Shown here: positions 16,661 to 24,340 of the stretch, piece after piece
Layout of the letters: each line of letters starts with the position of its first letter
Position numbering within the stretch: the stretch's first letter is position 1
DNA from: Lachnospiraceae bacterium
Lineage (GTDB): Bacteria > Bacillota > Clostridia > Lachnospirales > Lachnospiraceae
NCBI GenBank assembly: GCA_003447295.1
Contig: DLZQ01000075.1
Coordinates: forward strand, 4,704-31,514
Reading direction: 5' to 3'
Length of the DNA: 26,811 nt
The notes under the pieces: generated by a model
Databases searched by the model: none
Seen by the model: the letters and a program-made list of their open reading frames with translations, nothing else
What the model was told of the DNA's origin: nothing
Program-made: the position numbers and the translations under genes

Positions 16661-17542
16661 CTATTCTGTCGTTGCTGCCGTCCGGGCAGTCTCCGTACCC
16701 GGTTTTCTGTCTGTCAGCACGGCCTGCACCAGAAGTCGATTGCTCGGCTGGCTGCCGATACAGGTCACCAAAGTGATGATCTGATCATCCGTTGTCACTG
16801 TGATATCCTTATCAATATTTGCGCTCATATCCCGTATGCTGAATATGGAATCCAGATATTTCTGATAGACCTCCGGATCTGTAAAGTCAAAGCTGTACAA
16901 CAGGTGTCTGTCATCGTAGATATGTGCTGCGAAAATGGTATAATGCAGTACTTCGTCCGGCAGATAGATCAGCACTTCTCTGTTCGCATCAAAAAAGTCC
17001 GAATCTTCGTATTTATGCAGTTGGGCGAACATGGAGCCGTTCTTCATGTTGTGCCCGTAGATTACGGTATTATTGTCTGTAAAGTCCTTACTGTTGAGAT
17101 TTTCAGTATAGATACAACCGGGATACCCATAAGAACCGTCAATATTGTGCATGAGATAATAGGAATTGTCGGATGCATGCTGTAAAATCGGATAGTCGAT
17201 ATCAGTACCGGGCACTGTGATCCAGGCATAGACATCCGGATTCACTGCCTGAAGTTCTTCGAACTTCACAGGGATGACTTCGCTCCGCTCTTCTACTGCT
17301 GTCTCAGTCTCTGTCGTCTCCGTTGCCTTCATGCCTGACAGCATTTCATTGATCTCATCCTCGGTCATGGCAGCTTTGGCTTCCTCGGTGCCCTGTTCGG
17401 TGCTTTCCGTTGTGCTCTCAGTTTTAGCAGCCGCATTGTCCGTCGGACGATTATAGATGATATGAGAGATTCCGCTCACTAAAAAATAAGCCATAGCCAG
17501 ACCGGCCACGCCCGCGATTACGGAAATGATTTTTTTCTTCAT
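16661..17542 (-). CDS. srtB: Class B sortase
   Basis: 293 residues; a membrane-anchored transpeptidase on the outer face. One N-terminal helix (about 4-26) precedes a Thr/Glu-rich linker (36-90) and the sortase barrel: TDIDYPILQ, VIYGHNM with catalytic H164, TLVTC with catalytic C261, and R269 in SNRLLVQA. The insertion between strands with a helix (YQKYLDSIFSIRDMS) is typical of class B. RBS GAGGAAG stands 5 nt before ATG. As first gene of the operon it is expressed from the regulated promoter at 17630-17659. No classical sorting-signal protein lies nearby; the only candidate is the PKTG-ending protein two genes downstream. Confidence 0.92.
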   Translation of the reverse strand: MKKKIISVIAGVAGLAMAYFLVSGISHIIYNRPTDNAAAKTESTTESTEQGTEEAKAAMTEDEINEMLSGMKATETTETETAVEERSEVIPVKFEELQAVNPDVYAWITVPGTDIDYPILQHASDNSYYLMHNIDGSYGYPGCIYTENLNSKDFTDNNTVIYGHNMKNGSMFAQLHKYEDSDFFDANREVLIYLPDEVLHYTIFAAHIYDDRHLLYSFDFTDPEVYQKYLDSIFSIRDMSANIDKDITVTTDDQIITLVTCIGSQPSNRLLVQAVLTDRKPGTETARTAATTE

Positions 17543-17588
17543 TGGTACTTCCTCTTTCCGGACTATCTTAAGAATTCCTGCCTCTACT

Positions 17589-17647
17589 ACGTTTTTAACG
17601 TAATTTTAATTTCTGTTTTAAACGTAACCATTATATACGTTTAAAAC
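17589..17647. promoter_or_regulatory. Operator array overlapping the EPS operon promoter
   Basis: GTTTTAAACGT (17615-17625) and ACGTTTAAAAC (17637-17647) form a perfect 11-bp inverted repeat with an 11-nt spacer. A third, related short palindrome ACGTTTTTAACGT is at 17589-17601. The centres are 22-25 nt apart, about two helical turns. One arm fills the -35/-10 spacer and the other covers the expected transcription start of the sortase-led operon, the geometry of a repressor site. The adjacent divergent XRE gene is the natural candidate binder (inference). Confidence 0.75.
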
Positions 17648-17659
17648 TGGTATTGTCAA
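17630..17659 (-). promoter_or_regulatory. Sigma-A-type promoter of the sortase-EPS operon
   Basis: On the minus strand, TTGACA (17659-17654) and TATAAT (17635-17630) are both exact consensus, with an 18-nt spacer. The expected start is about 17623, roughly 80 nt before the sortase ATG at 17542. No other equally good promoter was noticed before the distal genes, so the operon of 16 genes may depend largely on this one. Confidence 0.8.
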
Positions 17660-17681
17660 TAGTTTACGGTCTTCATAATGT
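17653..17681 (+). promoter_or_regulatory. Possible promoter of the XRE regulator
   Basis: TTGTCA (17653-17658) and TAATGT (17676-17681) with a 17-nt spacer face the XRE gene. Its -35 overlaps the -35 of the EPS promoter on the other strand and begins 6 nt from the operator, so a protein bound there could also affect the regulator's own expression. The -10 is imperfect. Confidence 0.4.
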
Positions 17682-17766
17682 AAATGAGAAAAGTTCATAG
17701 AAAATGCTTTTATGATCACACTAAAAAATGGGGCAATTCATGGGGATAATGATATTGGAGGTATAA

Positions 17767-18117
17767 ATGAAAAAAACATATGATCGTCTGGCTGCCGGAG
17801 AACGTATTCGCCTGAAAAGAAATCTATTGGGGTTCACGCAGGATGAAATGGCTGAAAAAATAGACCGTGCCGCTAAATATTATGCAGATATCGAACGCGG
17901 CAGCTGCGGTATGAGTGTAGAAACTCTGATGGCGCTTTCCGAAGCTTTAGATATGTCACTGGATTATATTATTTACGGAAAAGAAATCAACGAAAACGGA
18001 TACCCCGGACAAACAGCCGAAGTATCCGCTATTTTAACTATGCTGGATAATTCCGAACAAAGAGACCGAGATTATGCGCTCAGACTCTTGAAGCTTTTTC
18101 TGGCTTATCAAAAATAA
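17767..18117 (+). CDS. XRE-family helix-turn-helix transcriptional regulator
   Basis: 116 residues. An HTH_3/XRE domain occupies about residues 11-66: GERIRLKRNLLGFTQDEMAEKI with the turn and recognition helix in AAKYYADIERGSCGMSVETLMALSEALDMSLDYIIYG, the standard lambda-repressor/SinR-like arrangement. The remaining C-terminal segment (AILTMLDNSEQRDRDYALRLLKLFLAYQK) is helical and may dimerise. A strong RBS GGAGG lies 7 nt before ATG. It is divergent from the sortase-EPS operon, and the shared 224-nt gap contains a matched operator over the EPS promoter, so a repressor of EPS (SinR-like in logic, not shown to be orthologous) is the best guess. Confidence 0.88.
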   Translation: MKKTYDRLAAGERIRLKRNLLGFTQDEMAEKIDRAAKYYADIERGSCGMSVETLMALSEALDMSLDYIIYGKEINENGYPGQTAEVSAILTMLDNSEQRDRDYALRLLKLFLAYQK

Positions 18118-18125
18118 AGTCCTGA

Positions 18126-19154
18126 CTAGTTAAATCCGAACAGCTTCTGACAGATCTTGTATCCTTCCACAGAAAGCTTACGACCGCCTCTTCCGGGCAG
18201 GTTCATGGTTCCGCCCATGATGCCGTTACGCATCCACAGGTAGAGTCTCTTGTCTTTTTCTTTCAGGTACTCCCACAGTTCTTTCTTTTTCTCCAGATGC
18301 TCAGGAGTGCCGGAACGGATCAGCAGCACAGAGGATACGGTCATGATGATCTCTAAATAATTGCGCATATACTGATACAGGCGTCTGTTTTTGACCAGTT
18401 CTGCTTTTCTGCCTACCAGATAATCGATCATCAGCCTGGTCACGCGGATCTGCTGATCAATCCTGGAGATCATGACCGTCTCGTTCACGGACTGATCCTG
18501 TCTTCCTATATAATATCTGTAAAAATTCACATCCAGATAATACATATTCTTCACATAGGGAAGCGGCTCGAATACATACAGATTATCTACATAGAAGGTA
18601 TGCTCGGGAAGCTTCAGGCCGCATTCCTGGAGCAGCCTGGTACGGAAGATCACGGAATGCATCAATATGTAATGTCCCTTGATAAAATGATGGCAGTCTG
18701 CCCAGGTAAACATCTTCTCCACCGGCAGAATATGGCGATACTGGATCACCTTTTTACGGCGCTCGCCTTCTTTTTCATAGACATAATTGCTGATGAGCAT
18801 GTCCAGTGCCTGACCGCCTCCTGCCAGCTCCCGCAGAGTGTCCAGAATCTTAAAATATGCATCCTGCTTCACCCAGTCATCGCTGTCCACTACTTTAAAA
18901 TACAGTCCCTTGGCATTGGCGATTCCGGTATTCACTGCGGAGCCATGTCCTCCGTTCTCCTTATGGATAGCACGGACAATGGTAGGGAACTGTGCCTCAT
19001 ATTCATCTGCGATCTCTGCGGTACGATCCTTGGTGGATCCGTCATCAATGATCAGGATCTCTACATCCTCACCGCCGACGAGCAGAGAATCAATACATTT
19101 TCTCATATACTTTTCAGAATTGTAGCAGGGAATTGCTATGGAAAGTAATTTCAT
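18126..19154 (-). CDS. Family 2 glycosyltransferase
   Basis: About 342 residues. The GT-A fold start LLSIAIPCYNSEKYMRKCIDSLL is followed by ILIIDDGSTKDRT (D37/D38), ENGGHGSAVNTGI and the DxD-type metal motif VVDSDDWV (90-93). Downstream residues DNLYVFEPLPYVKNMYYLD resemble the acceptor region of EpsJ/WaaE-like GT2 enzymes. No C-terminal helices, so cytosolic or peripheral. The frame is open to 19427, but ATG at 19154 is right: it has AAAGGA 7 nt upstream and begins exactly at the conserved domain. It is convergent with the XRE gene (8-nt gap) and separated from the EPS operon, though it could serve the same or a teichoic/wall glycan. Confidence 0.9.
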   Translation of the reverse strand: MKLLSIAIPCYNSEKYMRKCIDSLLVGGEDVEILIIDDGSTKDRTAEIADEYEAQFPTIVRAIHKENGGHGSAVNTGIANAKGLYFKVVDSDDWVKQDAYFKILDTLRELAGGGQALDMLISNYVYEKEGERRKKVIQYRHILPVEKMFTWADCHHFIKGHYILMHSVIFRTRLLQECGLKLPEHTFYVDNLYVFEPLPYVKNMYYLDVNFYRYYIGRQDQSVNETVMISRIDQQIRVTRLMIDYLVGRKAELVKNRRLYQYMRNYLEIIMTVSSVLLIRSGTPEHLEKKKELWEYLKEKDKRLYLWMRNGIMGGTMNLPGRGGRKLSVEGYKICQKLFGFN

Positions 19155-19193
19155 ATCGCTGTCCTTTCTTATATACAATGATACCAGTGTCAA

Positions 19194-19240
19194 AAGGTCT
19201 AAGCCCACATGAGCTTGCTCATAAGTCGGTGAAAGACCTT
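19194..19240 (-). terminator. Nested hairpin between mutY and the GT2 gene
   Basis: AAGGTCT (19194-19200) pairs with AGACCTT (19234-19240), enclosing the perfect hairpin ATGAGC-TT-GCTCAT (19209-19222). Read on the minus strand after the mutY stop (19273), the outer stem ends in CCTTTTG, a short U-run, so it may be a weak terminator for the mutY transcript. The inner GAGCTTGCTC core also occurs in the thiT terminator at 26691-26700. Confidence 0.45.
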
Positions 19241-19272
19241 GGGTAGGATCGTTCCGTGCTGCCGCCCGGCTG

Positions 19273-20424
19273 TCAGCCTTCCTCTCTTGGGATTCCAAGC
19301 TGCATGCGTAGACCCTTCGCATAGACTGCAAATGCCGAAGGAATGGGATATCTGTCTTTCGTCTCCCGGGGTTCAATATAGATCCAGTCTGCAGAATCCG
19401 GTCCCGCCTTCTTCGGTGCGAGTTCATCCACCCGGATGAGGTATCCCTTCATATGCCATTCCCTGTGGGAGAAAATATGCTTTGCATCCTCTAACGGCTG
19501 GATCCTGAGTACCTGCAGTCCGTTCTCTGTCAGATATTCCTTCACTTCTTCCGCCGTACAGAATCCCTTCATTGACGGAAACTCATACATTCCGGCGAGC
19601 AGCCCCTTAGCCGGCCGCTTGTGCAGCACCGCAAGCTCCGCATCCCGGATAATGAGGATCGTCTTCTCCTCTATGGTCCGTTCCTTTGCCTTTGCCTTAT
19701 TCGGGTACTGTTGCTGCGTTCCATCTTCGTATGCCAGACAGATCTGCCTGAGCGGACACTCCTCACAATGAGGGGCACCGTTTGGAATACACACGCAGGC
19801 TCCGATCTCCATCATTGCCTGGTTAAAATCCCCGGGTCTGTCCTTCGGTATAACCTCCCACAGATCCTTCTCCACGGACTTTTTCACCTTGTCCTCGGAG
19901 ATGCACCGCTCATCCTTACGTATTCTGGAGATCACTCTGAGCACATTGCCATCCACCGCCGGATTCGGTCTTCCGTAAGCAATAGAAGATACAGCTCCCG
20001 CCGTATAGCTTCCGATTCCTTTTAATTTCAGCAATTCTTCATAAGAATCCGGCATTCTGCCGCCGTAGTCTTCCACGATCTGAATTGCCGCTTTCTGAAG
20101 GTTCCGCACCCTGTTATAATAGCCCAGACCTTCCCACAGCTTTAACAGAATCTCCTCCGGCGCTTCCGCTAATGCTGCAATATCCGGCAGGGTATCCATG
20201 AATCTCTGAAAATAGGGCTTCACCGCTTCCACTCTGGTCTGTTGTAGCATGATCTCAGAGACCCATACGCGATAGGGTGTGGGCTGTTCTCTCCAGGGAA
20301 GGATCCTGCGATTATTATCATACCATTTTAAAAGTGGTTTGGGAATCGCAAGAAGGTCACCTTTCCTAAAGATTTCCTTAAAATCTGTTAAATTTTCACT
20401 AATGTCTATCTCAGACGATTGCAT
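19273..20424 (-). CDS. mutY: A/G-specific adenine DNA glycosylase MutY
   Basis: 383 residues. Removes adenine mispaired with 8-oxoguanine or guanine. Seen: WVSEIMLQQTRVEAVKPYF with catalytic E57; the helix-hairpin-helix LLKLKGIGSYTAGAVSSIAYG; NPAVDGNVLRVISR with the catalytic Asp; and an iron-sulfur cluster loop C-IPNGAPH-C-EE-C-PLRQI-C. The C-terminal 8-oxoG-recognising NUDIX-like domain follows (IIRDAELAVLHKRPAKGLLAGMYEFP, KHIFSHREWHMKGYL). Length is normal. ATG lies within the end of the DUF1653 gene (19-nt overlap), with GGAG 8 nt upstream, so they are coupled. Confidence 0.96.
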   Translation of the reverse strand: MQSSEIDISENLTDFKEIFRKGDLLAIPKPLLKWYDNNRRILPWREQPTPYRVWVSEIMLQQTRVEAVKPYFQRFMDTLPDIAALAEAPEEILLKLWEGLGYYNRVRNLQKAAIQIVEDYGGRMPDSYEELLKLKGIGSYTAGAVSSIAYGRPNPAVDGNVLRVISRIRKDERCISEDKVKKSVEKDLWEVIPKDRPGDFNQAMMEIGACVCIPNGAPHCEECPLRQICLAYEDGTQQQYPNKAKAKERTIEEKTILIIRDAELAVLHKRPAKGLLAGMYEFPSMKGFCTAEEVKEYLTENGLQVLRIQPLEDAKHIFSHREWHMKGYLIRVDELAPKKAGPDSADWIYIEPRETKDRYPIPSAFAVYAKGLRMQLGIPREEG

Positions 20425-21050
20425 TCAAACTTCTCCATGGTGAGCAGGCAGTTTTTCAGTTCTTCATAACGTTCCTCTGTCTCACCGTCATTTACTTCGA
20501 TATCGCAGGCGATCGCCATGGTCGTGATCATCTCATCGGTGATCCGGTGATGTAATCCTGCGAGAATATTTAACTTCTGCTCATAAGAATCCGCATCCAA
20601 AAATTCCAGTACCAAAGGATCCAGTTCGGGCTCCTCCGGCTGTGTCTCTACAGATGCCGGCTGTGCTGTTGCCCGTGCTGCCACAGTCGCCGCGTCCTGC
20701 ACCGCTGCTGCCTGCGCTGTCCAAATCGCCGCGTCCCGCGCTGTTGCTGTCGGCACTGCCTGTGTTGTCGTCTGCCCACCGTTCACTTCATCGGTCTCAC
20801 GTATCTGTCTGTCCGCATCCGCACCCTGTAATTCAAAGCGGAATCTCTGCTGTACCTCAGGGTATTTGACCTTATCCACTTCGCTCGTAAACATCGCAAG
20901 CGGTCTCGCATAGATCTTAAAATCTCCGTACATTGCCTGATAGATCACCAGCTGTTCTCCGGTCTCCGAATGCTGTGCTATCGTGACGATCTGGTACAGA
21001 TTCCCTTTAAAATGCTTATATATCTCATGTGGTTTGGGAATAAATGTCAT
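20406..21050 (-). CDS. DUF1653 domain protein with Ala-rich linker and conserved C-terminal segment
   Basis: 214 residues. The N-terminal part (KPHEIYKHFKGNLYQIVTIAQHSETGEQLVIYQAMYG, to about residue 72) is a DUF1653 domain, a small beta-rich module of unknown role. It is followed by an Ala/Thr/Gln-rich low-complexity linker (about 93-142) and a second helical segment (LEFLDADSYEQKLNILAGLHHRITDEMITTMAIACDIEV). DUF1653 proteins are often under 90 residues, so this is an extended form. RBS AAGGAG lies 8 nt before ATG. It overlaps mutY; the association may be only organisational. No signal peptide or membrane helix. Confidence 0.8.
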   Translation of the reverse strand: MTFIPKPHEIYKHFKGNLYQIVTIAQHSETGEQLVIYQAMYGDFKIYARPLAMFTSEVDKVKYPEVQQRFRFELQGADADRQIRETDEVNGGQTTTQAVPTATARDAAIWTAQAAAVQDAATVAARATAQPASVETQPEEPELDPLVLEFLDADSYEQKLNILAGLHHRITDEMITTMAIACDIEVNDGETEERYEELKNCLLTMEKFECNRLR

Positions 21051-21131
21051 CTGTCCTTCTCCTTTCCCATCGCCTCTGCTGCGGCATATGGTAACAGTAT
21101 AACCCCTATTTTGAAAAATGTCATGTCTCCC

Positions 21132-21515
21132 TTAAAAATCTGTTAAAAGATATTCGTAAGAGATGCTGTAACTGCCGGAAGCATTGCATGCCTGCATAAG
21201 CTCTGCACTGAAAGCTTCCCGTTCCTCTTCGCTCATGTCATTGATCCTCTTATGATGGATCGTGAAAGTATACTCCGGATCGCCGTCTGCATCTGTCACA
21301 TACGTCAGAGTCACGCCGCTGTTCGTATACCCGTTATTCTTCAGATATTGTCTTACATCCGTAAGCAGCTGCTGTTCCTGCACTCTGTTCTCCACCCGCT
21401 GTGCCTCATCCCGGCTTTCGCTTCTGGCTGTTCCTCCCACGCATAATACAATGATCAGGATCAATACAACAGTGACAACATAAAATGCAACATTGGAAAC
21501 AGCCTGTCTTCTCAT
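21132..21515 (-). CDS. Small membrane-anchored protein of unknown function
   Basis: 127 residues. One N-terminal helix (about 9-28, VAFYVVTVVLILIIVLCVGGTA) follows a basic start (MRRQ), so the remainder is predicted outside the cell. The outer part has a short charged helix (SRDEAQRVENRVQEQQLLTDVRQYLKNNGY), then beta-prone sequence (GVTLTYVTDADGDPEYTFTIHHKRI), and a last strand with Cys in MQACNASGSYSISYEYLL. RBS AAGAGGT lies 8 nt before ATG. I recognise no family. It lies between the GTPase-ribonuclease fusion and the DUF1653 gene in the same direction. Confidence 0.7.
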   Translation of the reverse strand: MRRQAVSNVAFYVVTVVLILIIVLCVGGTARSESRDEAQRVENRVQEQQLLTDVRQYLKNNGYTNSGVTLTYVTDADGDPEYTFTIHHKRINDMSEEEREAFSAELMQACNASGSYSISYEYLLTDF

Positions 21516-21619
21516 AATCTATACCTCTTTCTATTCATACATGATACTTTTTCCATCGGGTCATCCCCGATCTGACAGGTATAGACTACTCTTTTTTTAG
21601 TCCGTTAAAACTCTCTTAT

Positions 21620-24298
21620 TTATTCAAAATATTCCGCCCCGGCCGCCTCCACCGCGGCCTTCAGCCCGAGTGCCGACATTCTCGTGGCACCGTTGCCCCA
21701 GATGATCATCTGCTCCAGGGCATCTGAGGTGGCTACCGTCACGCGGTATTTCTGCGGTTTTGCTCCCAGCTCATGCGTGGTGCGCTCAATATACTGGTCT
21801 GCGGTCTCCGCTTCCTTCGTATAGACCACTTCTATATTATGATATTTCATGGTGGATCCGGGATTTCCCTTCACCTTATAAGCATCGTAGACCAGGATCA
21901 GCCGGCATCCCTGATAGCCCTGATAATTGCACAGGATATCCATCAGCTTATCCCTGGCGCTGTCCAGGTTGATCTTCGAAAGCTCCCGCAGCTCCGGCCA
22001 TGCAAAAATAATATTATAGCCGTCCACCAGCAGATATTCTTCAGGTTTTTCCTGAGGGCCCACTTTGGTCTTCGGTGTCCGTACGCTGTCCGTCTGGCTG
22101 CTCGTATAGTTGCTGCGGCTTCCGGAAGAAGTATGATATCTTCGGAATCTGTGGGAATCCTCTGCCCGTTTCCCATAGGTCCTTAGGAATATCTCTTCGA
22201 TCTCCTCCTGAGATATGACACGCTCTGTGCCGCCGCCCGTCTGACGTACAGCTCCCTGCCGTCTGTTCATTGCCGGCATTCCCTGTAAGGCGTCATCACC
22301 AGACTCTGCATTCTCCTCCGAATCCGGTACCCAGCCGCTCTCCACATGGGCGTATTCCGGCACCTGATCCCAGGGCACCTGGAAACCGGCTCCGTGAGCG
22401 CAGAATACGGAACCGGTAGGATTGGCAGTATCCGCCTCCGGATCGTAATCCGTCTGTGTCATCACCTCTTCCGTATTATGGCAGGGCTCGTACCCCTGCA
22501 GGCTGCAGGACAGTCTTCCGTGTCCTTTGGTATAGGAAGCTACTTCTCTGGCGTAATCCCGCATGGTTGCCATCGGCACACTGCCCGTCAGTACGCTGTT
22601 GTTTCCTTCAGTCACCGGCGGATCGAATCGTCCGTTCATCCTGGTGATATCTGACATTGCTCTGCCGAGATTCTCTGTCGGTACTTCCAGCCGATAGGAA
22701 AACCACGGCTCAAGCAGAATACTTTTTCCACTGCGCAGTCCCTGACGGATGGCGCGATAAGTTGCCTGCCGGAAATCCCCGCCTTCCGTATGCTTAGTAT
22801 GTGCCTTGCCGGCGATCAACAGTATCCGAAGATCTGTGATCTCCGATCCGGTGAGCACTCCCACATGCCTTTTTTCCTCCAAATGAGTCAGGATCAGTCT
22901 CTGCCAGTTCCGATCCAGCATATCCTCACTGCATGCAGATGCGAACTGCAGTCCGCTGCCCCGTTCACCGGGTTCTAGCAGCAGGTGTACTTCCGCATAA
23001 TGTCGCAGGGGTTCAAAATGTCCGATGCCTTCCACCGGCTCCGCCAGCGTCTCCTTATAGACAATACTTCCCTCATCGAATTCCGCTTCCAGTCCGAAAC
23101 GTTCCCACAGGATATTTTTCAGGATCTCCATCTGCACCTGCCCCATGACCTGCATATGGATCTCCCGCTTTTCCTCCTGCCATAATACATGTAACTGCGG
23201 CTCCTCTTCTTCCAGCTGTCTGAGCTTTCCGAGCGCTATCACCGGATCCACATCCTGGGGAAAACTCAGTCTGTATGTCAATACCGGTTCCAGCACCGGT
23301 GCCAGATTCTCGCTCTCATAGCCCAGTCCCTGTCCTGCAAATGTCTTCGTAAGTCCCGTGACCGCGCAGACTTCTCCCGCCGGCACGCTGTCTGCGGTCT
23401 CATAGCTTCCTCCATTGTACAGGCGCAGCTGGTCTGCCTTTTCCTCCCAGGTCTCTTCCCCGGCACTGCTTTTCTGATTACCGATCATCATTTTGACCCG
23501 AAGCGTCCCTCCGGTGACTTTCAGATACGTCAGACGGTTCCCCGCCGTATCTCTGCCGATTTTATAGACTCTGGCTCCAAACTCCTGTGAATATTCCGGT
23601 TCCGGCAGATAGAAATTCAGCCCGTCCAACAGCTTTTCTATGCCTTCCTGCCTCAACGCCGATCCAAAAAAACAGGGGAACAGCTTCCGCTGCGCCACGG
23701 TGAGTGCCATGCTCTCCGGCTGCAGGGCTCCGGTCTCCAGATATTCCTCCATCAGTGCTTCGCTGCACATAGCGGCATGTTCCAGTTCCTGCTCACGGTC
23801 TTCTCCGTATTTCTCCTGCGCCATGATATTTTCAACGATTACAATATTGCCATCCAGCTTACTTTGCAGTTCGGTCAGTATTTTGTCCCGCTCGGTGCCC
23901 GGCTGATCCATTTTATTTACGAATAAAAATACCGGAACCTCATACCTTTTCAATAATCTCCACAGTGTGTATACATCCCCCTGCACGCCGTCGCTGCCGT
24001 CGATCACAAGGATCGCTGCATCCAGTACCTGCAGTGTCCTCTCCATTTCAGCGGAAAAATCCACATGCCCCGGGGTATCTAACAGAGTAATATCCACATC
24101 TTTCCACCGGATTCTCGCCTGCTTGGAAAAGATCGTGATGCCTCTCTTCCTCTCCATGTCCCCATTGTCCAGAAAAGCATCTCCGTGATCCACTCTTCCT
24201 GCCTTGCGGATCGTTCCGCAGGTATATAAAAGGCCTTCCGCCAGTGTCGTCTTGCCGGCATCCACATGTGCCAGAATTCCTATAATTAATTTCTTCAT
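21620..24298 (-). CDS. TetM/EF-G-like translational GTPase fused to a Rae1-like NYN ribonuclease domain
   Basis: 892 residues. Residues 1-650 follow TetM: G1 AHVDAGKTT (10-18), G2 RGITI (52-56), G3 DTPGH (74-78), G4 NKMD (128-131), G5 GSAL, then beta-barrel and domains III-V with LLEPWFSYRLEVP. The domain IV tip, YYSPVST in TetM, reads AHTKHTE here (about 499-505). A poor, partly disordered linker (about 650-753) leads to 754-892, which matches Bacillus Rae1 (YacP, NYN family) closely: LLVDGYNIIFAWPEL, LVYDAYKV, TKEAETADQYIE and VATSDALEQMIIWG, with D759, D805, D834 and D859. Rae1 cleaves mRNA in the ribosomal A site. Inference: the GTPase half places the nuclease on ribosomes. The RBS is weak (GAAGGG 13 nt before ATG). 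Tetracycline resistance cannot be excluded but the loop argues against it. Confidence 0.88.
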   Translation of the reverse strand: MKKLIIGILAHVDAGKTTLAEGLLYTCGTIRKAGRVDHGDAFLDNGDMERKRGITIFSKQARIRWKDVDITLLDTPGHVDFSAEMERTLQVLDAAILVIDGSDGVQGDVYTLWRLLKRYEVPVFLFVNKMDQPGTERDKILTELQSKLDGNIVIVENIMAQEKYGEDREQELEHAAMCSEALMEEYLETGALQPESMALTVAQRKLFPCFFGSALRQEGIEKLLDGLNFYLPEPEYSQEFGARVYKIGRDTAGNRLTYLKVTGGTLRVKMMIGNQKSSAGEETWEEKADQLRLYNGGSYETADSVPAGEVCAVTGLTKTFAGQGLGYESENLAPVLEPVLTYRLSFPQDVDPVIALGKLRQLEEEEPQLHVLWQEEKREIHMQVMGQVQMEILKNILWERFGLEAEFDEGSIVYKETLAEPVEGIGHFEPLRHYAEVHLLLEPGERGSGLQFASACSEDMLDRNWQRLILTHLEEKRHVGVLTGSEITDLRILLIAGKAHTKHTEGGDFRQATYRAIRQGLRSGKSILLEPWFSYRLEVPTENLGRAMSDITRMNGRFDPPVTEGNNSVLTGSVPMATMRDYAREVASYTKGHGRLSCSLQGYEPCHNTEEVMTQTDYDPEADTANPTGSVFCAHGAGFQVPWDQVPEYAHVESGWVPDSEENAESGDDALQGMPAMNRRQGAVRQTGGGTERVISQEEIEEIFLRTYGKRAEDSHRFRRYHTSSGSRSNYTSSQTDSVRTPKTKVGPQEKPEEYLLVDGYNIIFAWPELRELSKINLDSARDKLMDILCNYQGYQGCRLILVYDAYKVKGNPGSTMKYHNIEVVYTKEAETADQYIERTTHELGAKPQKYRVTVATSDALEQMIIWGNGATRMSALGLKAAVEAAGAEYFE

Positions 24299-24340
24299 TC
24301 TTATCGTTAACCCTTCTATGCCCGGTTCCTGCTGCTTCAG

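Noticed and set aside
19155..19427. Upstream extension of the GT2 gene by about 90 residues
   Set aside because: The extension has no family similarity, crosses the intergenic hairpin and overlaps the mutY end; the ATG at 19154 has a good RBS and begins the conserved domain.
21558..21574. ATCGGG/CCCGAT hairpin as terminator of the GTPase-nuclease gene
   Set aside because: The stem is 6 bp and no U-run follows on either strand.
21620..24298. Straight call as a tetracycline resistance gene (tetM/O/W)
   Set aside because: The domain IV tip lacks the YYSPVST loop and there is an extra NYN ribonuclease domain; no mobile element flanks it.
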